A stretch of DNA of 64,000 bases from Lewinella sp050633125 (GTDB taxonomy: Bacteria > Bacteroidota > Bacteroidia > Chitinophagales > Saprospiraceae), in the NCBI RefSeq assembly GCF_050633125.1, contig NZ_JBOEFX010000075.1, positions 1 through 64,000 on the forward strand, written 5' to 3'. Below the pieces are notes generated by a model, which saw only the letters and a list, made by a program, of their open reading frames with translations, searched no databases and was not told the origin of the DNA. A program made the position numbers and the translations under genes. Shown piece by piece: positions 28,157 through 38,660 of the stretch; position 1 is the first letter of the stretch; each line of letters opens with the position of its first letter.

Positions 28157-31100
28157 ATGAGATCAACACTACTCCTTGGCCTTACTTTGTTTTTTGCATC
28201 CAATTACGCCCACGCTCAATGGCAACCCATTGAAAGCCCTGCGGGGGCAGAAATGCACTCCTTGGTGCAGTCGGGAACCCGCACTTTTGTCTCTACCCTT
28301 TCGGGCTTGTATTATATGGAGGAAGGTGACAACCAATGGACGAGGGCTTTTTCAGGAGAATACGAGCGTGGTTATGCGAGTGTAATTCAAACTGCAGCAC
28401 CCATTGTTATCTGCCGGGTCCGATCTACGGAAACGAATGATTTTCACATATTTATAAGTGAAAACAATGGTGATGACTGGACAGATTTTTCTCTGCCTCC
28501 TGGAGTAGGCAGCAATTTCACCAGATTACTCTTCAACGGACAGACCATCATTTATCAAATATCCAACGTCCTTTTTGTGTCAACAGACTTGGGCGAAAAC
28601 TGGTCCGTTCAAAACCAGGGCAACCTGCCTTTTTTGCCCAATCAGCTACGCATGGCCAATGGTTTGTTCTTTATGGTTGATCCTGACTTTAATTTCTGGC
28701 GTTCGGATAGTTTGTCACAAAATTGGACGAGTGTCCCCATCGAGCTAGAACCCGGACAATACCCACTGATGTACGTTGATGGTGATTTTATGCTCGCAGG
28801 CATTAGTCAGAACCCTATTCAGTACAGCCACGATGGTGGACAAACCTGGAACAATTCTGCCTCCATTGCAAGTTGGTCAAGCGACAATGAAGGCTTTTGG
28901 CCAAATGGTGAACAACTTTACACACTCCATCAAGGCGACTTATACCTAAGTGAAGACCAGGGCGTAACCTGGACACAAATATCACCGCTGAATTCGAACT
29001 TTGAAGACTTGATCTTTTTTGAAGATTACACCCTCCTCATAGAATCGGAAGCGATTTATCAGTCACCAGACTTTTCTCAAACACTGACACCCGTAATGGA
29101 AGGCCTAAAAGGTAGCACCATTTACGATTTCAGGTTACTCGATAATCAGCTATTGTATTACAATTATAGCAACCTCCGATTAGCAGATATTGATGCCAAC
29201 CAAATTACGACTACCTCCCCTGTTCAAAATGGTCTGGCATTGGACGAGATGGTAAGTGGCGGTGGTTACTACTATATCAACAAGTCCGGCGGTTTTTCAG
29301 CGAGTTATCTGCACGAAATCTTCAGGGTCGCTCCCGACGGTACGACCACTTTTATTCACGGCTCCAATAACGGCAGTTGGCTCGTAAGTGACCACTTGAA
29401 ATACACCGATGATAAACTCCTGTATTTTGATACAGCTATCCCTATTTACTCCACCGACAACGGCGATACCTGGCAAAACCTGCAAAACCTTACTCACGAA
29501 GGAGAATACAGCTATGATTACGAACGACACGGTGATGCCGTCTTTAATGTTGGTTACGAAAGCATCCGACGTTTACGCGATGGTGAAACCGAATGGGAGC
29601 TGGTGACCAACGGCCTCGACTTGGAGACTTTCCCGATTGGAGCTAGCTCGCGTGATGTTCGCCTAAAAAGCACACCAGGAGCACTTTTTCTTTTAATGGC
29701 CAGAGGCAGTGATGACTTCATTGAGTTTTTTGTCAGCCACGATGATGGCGATAGCTGGCAGTCTACCGCTACAGACTTGCCAGACATTATTTTACCCTAC
29801 CTCAATTCACCGCAAGGAGTAAAAAACATCGTTGCCCTGGGAGGGTACCACATCATGGCACTACGGGATGTGGGGATCGCCATTTCTGCCGACCAGGGCC
29901 TCAACTGGACCGTTTATAACAATGGCTTGCCAACGAATTCGATCAATCAACTGGCGAGCTACGATGGTCACCTTATTGCAGCAACTAGCCGACACGGTTT
30001 TTGGGAACTAACCGCCGAAAACATCCAATTACAAGCGATCAATGGCAGGGTATTCTTTGACGAAAACACCAATGGCCAGTTCAATGCCGGGGAGCCGTTG
30101 TTGCCCAATGTAAAATTGGTACTGGAAGATGAAAGTGATTTATCATTTACCAATCAGGATGGAGAATACCAACTAGCTTTTGTAAATGATGGGAATTTCG
30201 GACCAGCGCTGGAAAACCCTTATCTCACTGCCGTTCCTGGCCAGCGCAGTACTACGGAAACAGGAACCCTTGACTTTGCGCTGCAGCTAGATGCAGCGCA
30301 AACTGATTTTTGTGTAAGCCTGCATACCGACCAGGTACACCGACCAGGTTTCCCTTCTCGGTACTACCTTAAGTACCAAAATTTAGCCAATGCTGTTTCT
30401 TCCGCTAACCTACAACTTACTTATTATGAGTTCCTGGACTTCGAGAACGCGACACTTGCCCCCAGCAACCATTTGGGCAATCAGCTAAGTTTTGAATTAG
30501 GAGCTTTAGCACCATTAGCTAGCGGCACCATCGTCGTTGATTTTACGATGGACGTAGCTGCCCCCCTGGGGGCAACCGTGCTAAGTACACTTGAGGCCAA
30601 CATCCCTGTCGTTGATGCTAATACAGACAATAATACTTTTCAGTTGGAGGATATCGTCGTAGGCTCTTATGACCCCAACGACATACAGGTTAACCTAACC
30701 CGGATCAACCCTACCCAGGTAGCTAATGAGATTGAGTTGGAATACCGCATCCGCTTTCAAAATACCGGGAATTATCCCGCAGACAAGGTCATTGTCCTTA
30801 ATAAGCTGGCAAGTGGTTTGAATATCAGCAGTGTCAATAATATCATTACAAGTCATCCTGTAGTGGTAGAACGCAGGCCCAATCAGGAATTGGCTTTTGT
30901 CTTTGATAATATACAATTGGCCGATAGCACCAGCAACGAGCAAGAAAGCCACGGTTTCATCACTTACCGCATTAAGGCGCACCCCTCATTAATGCTGGGT
31001 GATACCATCCCGAATCAAGCCGCTATTTTCTTTGATTTCAATGCACCAATCATCACCAATATCGCTACCACTTTGGTCGAAGACTTTACGGGTACACGTA

Positions 31101-31364
31101 ACATTATTACGCCTAGCACCACCTTAACGGTCTGGCCGAACCCTGTGTGNNGTGAATAACGGTGCCCCGCTTCAACTTGCGGTTCCCGATGACGAAACGG
31201 GCACCCTGTCCGTATTTGATGCTACTGGCCGCTGTTTACGGACCATTCCTCAGTTTGATCCTAGTCAAAACCAGTTATCTACCGAAGGTTTACCTAAAGG
31301 CCAATACTGGTTGATCTTGGAAACAAATACGCGATGGCTACATGGCCAAGTGATGGTGCAATAA
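28157..31364 (+). CDS. Asp-box (BNR-like) repeat exoprotein with T9SS tail; reading frame broken by an N gap
   Basis: Two open frames form one gene: codons from 28157 to about 31149 (about 997 residues) and then 31152-31364 in a different frame. They join at NN (31150-31151), a sequence gap of unknown true length, so the frameshift is very probably artificial. The protein has a signal peptide (1-21, YAHAQ), a propeller region with at least seven Asp-boxes (SENNGDDW, STDLGENW, SHDGGQTW, SEDQGVTW, STDNGDTW, SHDDGDSW, SADQGLNW; about 30-610), a SdrB-like or regulatory domain (NGRVFFDENTNGQFNAGEPL) and a domain of the DUF11/DUF7619 type (DPNDIQVNLT...IRFQNTGNYPADKVIV). WPNPV just before the gap begins a T9SS sorting domain that continues as LSVFDATGRCLRT after it. 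Function unknown; secreted. Confidence 0.85.
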
Positions 31365-31384
31365 GGAGTGAACACGTTAAGAAC

Positions 31385-31417
31385 AGTCATCCCGTATATT
31401 GGCAATACGGGATGACT
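31385..31417. terminator. 13-bp perfect hairpin between convergent genes
   Basis: AGTCATCCCGTAT and ATACGGGATGACT pair perfectly around a 7-nt loop, midway between the exoprotein gene (+) and the TonB-receptor gene (-). It is symmetrical, so it could stop both transcripts. There is no T-run on either side. Confidence 0.55.
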
Positions 31418-31449
31418 CCTCATGTTAGCTCTAAAAGCTTTTCTGTACC

Positions 31450-33948
31450 TTAAAAATTATCACTGCCTCCCCCCTTTTGATCATCGTTATTGATCTTAGA
31501 ACGACGACCGCGGCCATTACCTTCAAAATCTAGCTGCCCAAAGTTATAGCTCAAACTCACCCCAACCGAACGGAAAGGAATGCTAAAATCAGAGCGCTGG
31601 TAGAAGTTCTCTCCGCGAATTTCAGAAGGGAAACTTTTGTTCCTGTTGAATGGCTCAATGGCACGCACACCCAAGCTGAAGCGCTTGTTGAATTCTTTGC
31701 GCAAGCCCATTCCGTAAATCCAAAAGCTAGGATTTTGTCCTTGCAGCGTCTGATTGGGAGAACGAGCAAAGCCAAAGAGGTCAAACTTCCAGTCGCGGGG
31801 CAGATTGATATTGGCGCCGACATTCGTACTCCAAACAATCGCATCGCGGCTCAGGTCAATCGAATCGATGGTAGATGCCGCGTCGTAGGTAAAAATATTG
31901 AAGCCCAACCGGAATGATCCCACCTTCTTGACATTTATCGAAGTGAAAATATTGACGCCTACACTATTGTTCACTCCTATATTAAGATAACTGGTGTTGG
32001 AAACTTCCGACGAAGGTTCGATTTGCACAAAACTCTCGATAACATCCGTCGTTTTGCGGTAATAAACCGATGCATTTACAGAAACGCCCTTTACGAAGGT
32101 ACCATAACTAAGTTCGTACTGCTCAACAACCTCCGGGTCAAGGGTTGGGTTGCCAAAAACGACATTATTAGGGTCGTTAAGCTGCGTAAAAGGATTGATA
32201 TAAAACAAACTGGGGCGCTGAATACGCTGCGAGTAACTAACTTTCAGATTACTGAAATTTTCGAATTGCTTGCTCAGAATAAAGCTGGGTAGCAGGTTGT
32301 CGTATTCTTGGGTAAATGGAGCTACCTCCAGTTCTTGGTACGCTCCGCCAATGGTCGTACGCTCGTAGCGGGCACCGGCAATAAACCCTATACTCTTGCC
32401 AAACTTCATGTTGAAGGAAACGTAACCCGCATAGACATCCTGGTCGTAAAGGAAGTTGTCCGTCAACTGGCTGACTTGCGTAAATGGGTCTCCATTGGTA
32501 GCACGCGTCAGGGTTTCGTAATCACTATCAATACGGCGAATAACACTCTTAACTCCTGTTTCTAATTTCAGCTTTTCGCCAAAAGGATGGACGTAATCGG
32601 CCTGCATGGTATATTCCTGATTGAGGCCATTATTGAAGTTGCGAATGTCTTCTTCGTAAATAGCAGAAGTACCGGTCTGCTCTGTAATGTTCTCCTGATC
32701 GCTGGCCGTAGAACTCATTTGAAAAGCTACGGAAAACTCGCGCTCAGAATCCGGGAAAGTACGTTTATAATCGGTGGTCCAATCGAAGCCGTTGCGGAAA
32801 CCTTCATTATCGTTGGTTCTTGCAAAAGTGGTTGATTCTGTAACGCCTGTTGGTGAAATCAGTCCGTTCAGTGTACCGTCTCTCCAGTTATTAAACCCAT
32901 TGAAACGGATAGAAGAGTTGATACTATTATAGGCATTGAAATCATAAAAGGCCCCAAAGTTGCCGTTAAATCCTAGCACTTGACTGCTATTAGGCCCCTT
33001 CTGCTCAAAGACAGAAGTGGTTAAATCACCATCGTATTCTTCCCGTAGGAATTCAATATTACCCTCCCGTCGCCACGACCAGAAGCTGTTTGCTCCACCA
33101 TTAAGGCCAAAACGACCGCGTACCCAGTTGAGGTTGAGGCCACCGTTGTTCTGACGCGTACCAATAGAAGTATTGGCAGACCCCGTAAAGCCTTCTGCAT
33201 TTCGCTTTTTGGTAATAATATTGATGATTCCCGAACTGCCTTCTCCATCATATTTGGCAGAAGGAGTGGTGATGACCTCTACCGTCTTTATTTGATTGGC
33301 TGGAATGGTTTTGAGGGCATCCGCGGGATTGGCGGCAAACATCGTAGAAGGCCGGCCATTGATCAAAATCTGAATATTGGAAGATCCCCGTAAGCTAACA
33401 TTACCATCCAAGTCTACCGATAGCATAGGTACATTTCGTAACACATCAGCGGCATCGCCACCAGTAGTGGTAGCATCCTTATCGGCATTGTAAACCAGCT
33501 TATCAATCCTGTTCTCTACCAGCGCTGCCTGTTCGGTGACCACAATCTCGTCGAGATTAACACCCGTAGGAATGAGATAAACCGTTCCCAGATCGAGATC
33601 AGGTTTCTCCAGCGTGGTTTCCACACCTTTTACCAAACGGCTTTCGTAGCCCATAAAACTGATGCTTAATTCATAAGCACCATTTTCTACTTCAATGATT
33701 TTGAAACTACCATCAGCTTCCGTGATACCACCATCCAGTTGTTTGCCATCAGAGGATTGAATGAGCACCAGGGTAGCAAACTCTACCGGCTGCCCACTCA
33801 GGGTATCCACCAAGGTGCCCGTAATCCGGCCTTTGATGGTTGGGCCTTTTTTACCACCTCCCCCACCCCAGGGTGGCTGCGCCATTAAGAGGGTACCTAA
33901 AAGGAGAAATGCGCTAAAGAGTAGCGTACGTTGGTAAAATCGTTTCAT
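31450..33948 (-). CDS. TonB-dependent outer-membrane receptor with regulatory-like N-terminal domain
   Basis: 832 residues. Signal peptide (about 1-23, LLMAQ), a short Gly/Lys stretch, a carboxypeptidase-regulatory-like domain (about 38-125, GRITGTLVDTLSGQPVEFATL), a plug (about 135-240, DEIVVTEQAALVENRIDKLVYN, VDLDGNVSLRGSSNIQILINGRPS and VEVITTPSAKYDGEGSSGIINI), then an outer-membrane barrel. It resembles the 'outer membrane beta-barrel family protein' group rather than SusC, because it is shorter and no SusD partner is present. The C-terminus is Asp/Asn/Gly-rich (after NFGQLDFEG) rather than ending on a barrel strand. Substrate unknown. Confidence 0.9.
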   Translation of the reverse strand: MKRFYQRTLLFSAFLLLGTLLMAQPPWGGGGGKKGPTIKGRITGTLVDTLSGQPVEFATLVLIQSSDGKQLDGGITEADGSFKIIEVENGAYELSISFMGYESRLVKGVETTLEKPDLDLGTVYLIPTGVNLDEIVVTEQAALVENRIDKLVYNADKDATTTGGDAADVLRNVPMLSVDLDGNVSLRGSSNIQILINGRPSTMFAANPADALKTIPANQIKTVEVITTPSAKYDGEGSSGIINIITKKRNAEGFTGSANTSIGTRQNNGGLNLNWVRGRFGLNGGANSFWSWRREGNIEFLREEYDGDLTTSVFEQKGPNSSQVLGFNGNFGAFYDFNAYNSINSSIRFNGFNNWRDGTLNGLISPTGVTESTTFARTNDNEGFRNGFDWTTDYKRTFPDSEREFSVAFQMSSTASDQENITEQTGTSAIYEEDIRNFNNGLNQEYTMQADYVHPFGEKLKLETGVKSVIRRIDSDYETLTRATNGDPFTQVSQLTDNFLYDQDVYAGYVSFNMKFGKSIGFIAGARYERTTIGGAYQELEVAPFTQEYDNLLPSFILSKQFENFSNLKVSYSQRIQRPSLFYINPFTQLNDPNNVVFGNPTLDPEVVEQYELSYGTFVKGVSVNASVYYRKTTDVIESFVQIEPSSEVSNTSYLNIGVNNSVGVNIFTSINVKKVGSFRLGFNIFTYDAASTIDSIDLSRDAIVWSTNVGANINLPRDWKFDLFGFARSPNQTLQGQNPSFWIYGMGLRKEFNKRFSLGVRAIEPFNRNKSFPSEIRGENFYQRSDFSIPFRSVGVSLSYNFGQLDFEGNGRGRRSKINNDDQKGGGSDNF

Positions 33949-34378
33949 GGTTATTGAGCATTTAGACTAAAGAAACACAAAAGTGAACATTGAGTTTAGG
34001 TGTACCTAAACGATGATTTGAATCCTGATGAATTTGCAGTAAAGTAGTCGAGAAGCGCTTTCCTTGTTCAAGACGGGCAGAGATGATTGTTTTTTAATAA
34101 AAACAGCAAAAAACAGCGATTATTTCATCTTTTCCCTCTGCAAAACACTAGGCACCAAGGAAAACGAGGAAAATCCATAGGAAAAACAAAACCCACAAAC
34201 ACCTTAAAATCAGTCGATTAAAAAAAATAAATTCTTTCAAAAGCAACAACACCCCTTAAAACCCAACTTTAAAACACCCAAATACTGAGATTTTATCAGC
34301 GCCCAAGAAGGGAGAGATTTGTAATGTCAAAAGAACACAAATAAGCTGTTCAATTATTCATTCAAATCACTATTTATC
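33949..34378. other. AT-rich divergent promoter region
   Basis: 430 bp between the minus-strand TonB receptor and a plus-strand lipoprotein. A-rich runs near 34100-34260; no ORF, repeat or clear TAnnTTTG promoter. It presumably carries both promoters. Confidence 0.4.
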
Positions 34379-35041
34379 ATGCAAAACTCACTGTATCTCT
34401 TTCTCTTTCTTTTAATCATTGTTACTGGTTTTAGTTGCCAACCTCAACAAGAAGACAACGCCCCCGTTTTGTTGAATGAAAACGTAGAATTCCGTTCAGA
34501 CGAGCTTGCTCAGTACCCCCGTCCTACTGATATTGTAGAAATCTCCTTCGCTGAAATCGATGGTTTAGCAGAATCCGAAATATACCAAAACTTTTTAGTG
34601 GAAAACACGCTCTCTCCAGCCCAGTATTACCAAGTTTTCACTGATACCGACGAAGTCTTTTATTCGATTGACTTTTACCACCCTGAAGGTCGTATCATCA
34701 ATTTAGCATTATACCCTCGAGATGGAAGACTATACCCATTAATGGTAGAGGAATTCCCAATCGACGAGCAAAACTCTACAGTCGTAGCCATTGATTTCAC
34801 TACCCTGGAATACCTTGGCGAAATCACTGTTACCTCCGTTGATCCAGGCAGTGTGGGCGGTATCTACAAACCTACTTGCAGAGCATCCTCCAACTCTTTT
34901 GGGTCGTGTGTAGGTTGTGCACTCAATGAACTCAACGATGACTTTCTGGGAAAGCTAACATGTACTACAAATACGCTGATCTGCTTCACTGCTGCTTCCT
35001 TGCACTGTGCTCCTCTTCTTCTTGACGATTCTGTTGTGTAA
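34379..35041 (+). CDS. Lipoprotein of unknown function with Cys-rich C-terminus
   Basis: 220 residues. Lipoprotein signal (LIIVTGFSC, lipobox Cys at about 20). The middle part is an alpha/beta stretch (DIVEISFAEIDGLAESEIYQN, YYQVFTDTDEVFYSIDFYHPEG). The last 50 residues hold seven cysteines in a pattern C-x9-C-x2-C, then C, C, C and C (CRASSNSFGSCVGCALNELN...), which could be disulfide-bonded outside the cell. I recognise no family. It precedes a T9SS exoprotein gene by 61 bp, with a hairpin in between. Confidence 0.7.
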   Translation: MQNSLYLFLFLLIIVTGFSCQPQQEDNAPVLLNENVEFRSDELAQYPRPTDIVEISFAEIDGLAESEIYQNFLVENTLSPAQYYQVFTDTDEVFYSIDFYHPEGRIINLALYPRDGRLYPLMVEEFPIDEQNSTVVAIDFTTLEYLGEITVTSVDPGSVGGIYKPTCRASSNSFGSCVGCALNELNDDFLGKLTCTTNTLICFTAASLHCAPLLLDDSVV

Positions 35042-35069
35042 TTCTCTTTTTTTTCTAAAAACAAGCCCT

Positions 35070-35090
35070 CATCCTCGTGATGAGGGTACA
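35070..35090 (+). terminator. Hairpin between lipoprotein gene and exoprotein gene
   Basis: CCCTCAT-cctcgtg-ATGAGGG, a 7-bp perfect stem preceded by a T-rich stretch (TTCTCTTTTTTTTC) but with no T-run after it. It could be a weak terminator or an mRNA stabiliser between two co-directional genes. Confidence 0.4.
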
Positions 35091-35102
35091 ATACTTCTCA
35101 AA

Positions 35103-36845
35103 ATGAACTATTCAATCAATACCCATACTCCAAGAGCTATCTTCTCGGTGCTCTTTCTCTTCCTCTCTCTTTTCGGCAGTCTAAACGCACAGGAATGCGA
35201 TGTTACCCGAACCGCTAATAATGGCCCTGCCCAACTCTGCCTGGGCGATGTCGCTGACATCATGCTTTTTGAATGTGTCGATTGGCAAAACGTAACTTAT
35301 GAATGGACCGTAGAAAAGTGTTTTTTCGACCCTTCTACACTCACCACAGACTGTAACAATGTTACCATACTTACCCCTACTCCTATCTCTACGACACTAC
35401 CTTCTCTTAATTACACCTGTAATGAAACAGGGGTGTTACAGTTTAAAGTAAATGTAAGAGATAACGTAAGTGGGCAAATTATCGCTACGCCATGTACTGG
35501 CGGTCCACTTTGCCTTACGGCATCCGTTGAGGTATTTGGCACGAAAGTCCCAGACTTCACCATCACGGAAACAAGCTGTAATTACGACCCTATACGAGAT
35601 GAATACAGCAAAACTATTGAGATTACCCCAACGATAAACGCAGACCTTTCAGGATTACTCATTGGCGTTAACCTTACGGTGGATTGGGGCGATGGTCAAA
35701 GTAATCAGCGGATAATATCCGGAGCAAACAGTCGTACTTTCTCTCATACCTATACTTGGTCTATGTCGGCCAACCCTAGTCCTTCTTTCCCCATCTTAGT
35801 TACTGCAAAGAATGAGATTTCTGTTTTTGAAATGGACCATTGTAACACCCTAGAAAGCTTCACCCTATCTTACGAGCCCTCTGTCATCCTCACAGACTTG
35901 ACCTATGAAATCGTCGAAAGCAACTGTGATCAGCAAATACTTTGCTTTTCTGACTTAAGTGAATTTATTGCACTACGCATTTACAATGAACAAGGAGAGC
36001 TTATTGATCAATTTGACCCGAGCACTTCACCATGTATCACTTTTACCGAAAACGGAAACTATACCTTCCAGTTGGTGGATATACAAAGCGTATGCCCCTA
36101 CTTCTACTACATAGAGATTACACTTTCTCCCGAAGAAGCAGGGGAACTTACGACAACCAGCACCAGTATTAGCCCTGGCGATCCTTTCAACTTGAACTTG
36201 ACCAACCCACACAATGGCTTTGTCAGTTACGAATTTTTGTTCAATGACTGTTCAGGTGCTTCCTATTGGTTACCGATGGAAATGGGACCTGCCGACCAGT
36301 TCAACAGCTACCAAGTACCAAGTTGGATCACAGAACAATTAGTGCCTTGCATGCTGAATGAGAATTTTGAATTCTGCTTTCGCACCAAGGTCTTCTGTGA
36401 AGAAGTTGACATCTCTTACCTCGACAATAATACAGGTACCGCTTCTAATATCATTTGCCTGCCCATTTGTGTAGGTGGTGACGGCAACCCTGGCGGTGGC
36501 GGCGGCGATGATCCCAATGATCCAGGCCACTGGCTACAAGGCCAGCAAGATGATACGCACTCCATTCAGGAGCGTACCCAAAAAGCTTCTAATTCAACCA
36601 CTGTATACCCCAATCCTAGCAAAGGCATCGTCAACATTGAAATGCCCGCCAATGAAACAGGCACACTAGCCAACTTGGAGATCGTGAATATCCTTGGGCA
36701 AGTAGTGTGGCAGGAAGAAGTAGACGAAAGTCAGAATACTTCCCTCACACTAGACCTCAGCAAACACAGCAGCGGCACCTATTTCGTGCGCCTCCTTTCC
36801 GACAATGGGACGACCCACCTTTCGACTATCGTAATTACGAAGTAA
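35103..36845 (+). CDS. T9SS-sorted exoprotein with PKD-like region, function unknown
   Basis: 580 residues from ATG 35103, chosen because it opens a clear signal peptide (MNYSINTHTPRAIFSVLFLF, ending SLNAQ), whereas the longer frame runs back through the hairpin and the previous gene. The mature protein is Cys-rich (about 20 Cys) with Ig/PKD-like beta domains (LTVDWGDGQSNQR, about 185-225). A Gly/Asp linker (GGDGNPGGGGGDDPNDPG, about 460-480) precedes the T9SS sorting domain (TTVYPNPSKGIVNIEMP to the end). No catalytic motif is visible. With the Cys-rich lipoprotein upstream it may form a surface pair; this is inferred from spacing only. Confidence 0.8.
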   Translation: MNYSINTHTPRAIFSVLFLFLSLFGSLNAQECDVTRTANNGPAQLCLGDVADIMLFECVDWQNVTYEWTVEKCFFDPSTLTTDCNNVTILTPTPISTTLPSLNYTCNETGVLQFKVNVRDNVSGQIIATPCTGGPLCLTASVEVFGTKVPDFTITETSCNYDPIRDEYSKTIEITPTINADLSGLLIGVNLTVDWGDGQSNQRIISGANSRTFSHTYTWSMSANPSPSFPILVTAKNEISVFEMDHCNTLESFTLSYEPSVILTDLTYEIVESNCDQQILCFSDLSEFIALRIYNEQGELIDQFDPSTSPCITFTENGNYTFQLVDIQSVCPYFYYIEITLSPEEAGELTTTSTSISPGDPFNLNLTNPHNGFVSYEFLFNDCSGASYWLPMEMGPADQFNSYQVPSWITEQLVPCMLNENFEFCFRTKVFCEEVDISYLDNNTGTASNIICLPICVGGDGNPGGGGGDDPNDPGHWLQGQQDDTHSIQERTQKASNSTTVYPNPSKGIVNIEMPANETGTLANLEIVNILGQVVWQEEVDESQNTSLTLDLSKHSSGTYFVRLLSDNGTTHLSTIVITK

Positions 36846-36863
36846 CTCCTTATCAGGAAGGAT

Positions 36864-36900
36864 AGCCACCCTGCAACAGCCGTTACGGGGTGGCTTTTAT
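36864..36900 (+). terminator. Rho-independent-like terminator after T9SS exoprotein
   Basis: An 8-bp perfect stem AGCCACCC / GGGTGGCT with a 16-nt loop, followed by TTTTAT. Confidence 0.75.
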
Positions 36901-37096
36901 AATCTGGCACAACTAGACGAGTACTAGCAAAGCCACTTTTGATGTGGCCATTTTTTCAACCTAATACTTAATCATTATAAATTTTCTAACCAGAACTGCT
37001 AAGTAAACCTGTGATTAAACAGTAAAGTCAGAATAGTTTGTTTATTACTTGTTTTGATAATCTAATGCAGTCCTGCTATTTTTGGTGGGGTAGCTT

Positions 37097-38548
37097 TTAT
37101 TCGTTGATGATTTGTTGGAGCCATTCCCTATGAATAACATTACTAGTAACATCTATTTTAGTTTGTATTTTCTTCCACTTATCAGAAGTCTTATCATGCT
37201 CATATTTTAATACCTGATTCAATATTTTCAAAAAACTAAGGAAAGAATCTCGTCTTTTCTTTGCTACTTTTGATCTTCTTATTTTTTGTTCTAATGCCCT
37301 AATTCTATTGTCTATCAACTCATTATTTGTCATATAGTAAATCCTAATTAATAATGCGTCTACTATAATGCTGTAGTTCACATTTTCGAAATTACGATAC
37401 ACCAGTTTTTCCATAGCTAGGTCATATTCTCGATTGGCAAAAAAAACTTCTGCCTCACTGAGACAATGTGCCTCTTCTGCAAAATGGGTGCCAATAATCC
37501 GTTTAGCAGGGTATTTCTTCAATACTTTTTTTGCCCACTCTATCTCATCACATTTTAATGCAATAGCAATAACTACGTGTAAAGCAACTGGTAATATTTT
37601 ATCATAAGTATCAAAAAAACCTTCTTCCAAGTGGAGTTTATAAATACGGAAGAGTTCTTTCGAGTAGGCCTTAGGGTTTTCCTGCTTGCGGTAAGCCTGA
37701 AAATAAAAGTTCCTGTAAAAGGCCATCAAATTCCTGATTGCATGGTTTTCAATTTTCCCACGATGTTCCAATATACTTCCTGAAAATGCTTCCAGTTCCT
37801 CAAGGGTTGGAGGCACATCCAACCATTTGATGATTATCTGGTAATATTCATTTAATGGATAGCCATCTGAATTATCGTCTTCTCCCGTAGGGAATAATTC
37901 TTGTGTTTTTTCCAATATTCCCTCATCATCAATTGCTCCTAACCTCTTTTGATATTTAAGGGCAGCAGTCAGTTCTAATTTCGAAACTTTATAAAATTGA
38001 TCAAGGCTTTTATGGGTTGATATCAAGTTTATATCATCTGTATAAGTGTTAAAAATACTTTTAAAAAGGGTGCCTTCTAATTCCATCAAAAAACTGTCCA
38101 AATAATACCAAGGCCCAACATCCTTTCTCTTCTTTTGGTATTTCCAAAATTGGCTCATCGTTTGTTGAAATCGCTCAGGCAAGTTGTTTTGTAAGTAAAA
38201 CCTAGCCAGATATAAAAAGTGTTTCGATTCATAATTATCTTTACTGGCCATTTCGACATGAATGAATTTCTTAACCAGTTTGAACAAATCTGTAGTTAAG
38301 GCATCAATTGGATTTTTTTGCTTTGGCCGATATGTGTATTCAGGAAAATACTTGGTATTCAATGATTCCTTATCAAGCTTATCTAGTCGTCTTATCTGAC
38401 TTGGCGCAGCAAGATAACTGTATAGATTTACGATCTGCTCTGCATTATAAGCATTATTAAAATAAGGAGACCGCAGGAATAAAGCTAACTTTTCTAGACT
38501 TTCTGCGTCTAAGCATTGAAGAACTTCAACTAACTTTTGGTTGATCAT
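37097..38548 (-). CDS. Large helical protein of unknown function (possible TPR-like repeats)
   Basis: 483 residues, cytoplasmic, no signal peptide. Almost entirely amphipathic helices with regularly spaced aromatic and Lys residues (LEKLALFLRSPYFNNAYNAEQIVNLYSYLA, LARFYLQNNLPERFQQTMSQFWKYQKKR). The C-terminal half has a repeat-like pattern (EEAHCLSEAEVFFANREYDLAMEKLVYRNF), as in TPR solenoids. It is very basic at the end. I do not recognise the family. The gene is AT-richer than its neighbours, a possible sign of transfer or weak selection. It is divergent from a T9SS protein at 38661. Confidence 0.75.
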   Translation of the reverse strand: MINQKLVEVLQCLDAESLEKLALFLRSPYFNNAYNAEQIVNLYSYLAAPSQIRRLDKLDKESLNTKYFPEYTYRPKQKNPIDALTTDLFKLVKKFIHVEMASKDNYESKHFLYLARFYLQNNLPERFQQTMSQFWKYQKKRKDVGPWYYLDSFLMELEGTLFKSIFNTYTDDINLISTHKSLDQFYKVSKLELTAALKYQKRLGAIDDEGILEKTQELFPTGEDDNSDGYPLNEYYQIIIKWLDVPPTLEELEAFSGSILEHRGKIENHAIRNLMAFYRNFYFQAYRKQENPKAYSKELFRIYKLHLEEGFFDTYDKILPVALHVVIAIALKCDEIEWAKKVLKKYPAKRIIGTHFAEEAHCLSEAEVFFANREYDLAMEKLVYRNFENVNYSIIVDALLIRIYYMTNNELIDNRIRALEQKIRRSKVAKKRRDSFLSFLKILNQVLKYEHDKTSDKWKKIQTKIDVTSNVIHREWLQQIINE

Positions 38549-38660
38549 ATTTAGGGGCTCGTTACAGAAAATCGGGAAAAAGTGTAGTTTTTTTTTCTTC
38601 TACTCTCCCTCATCTTTGCTTCCAGACAAGTAAACATACTTAATTTAAACAAACTGAACT

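Noticed and set aside
37097..38548. Mobile or phage origin for the AT-rich helical protein gene
   Set aside because: Lower GC was noted, but there are no flanking repeats or mobility genes, so transfer cannot be supported.
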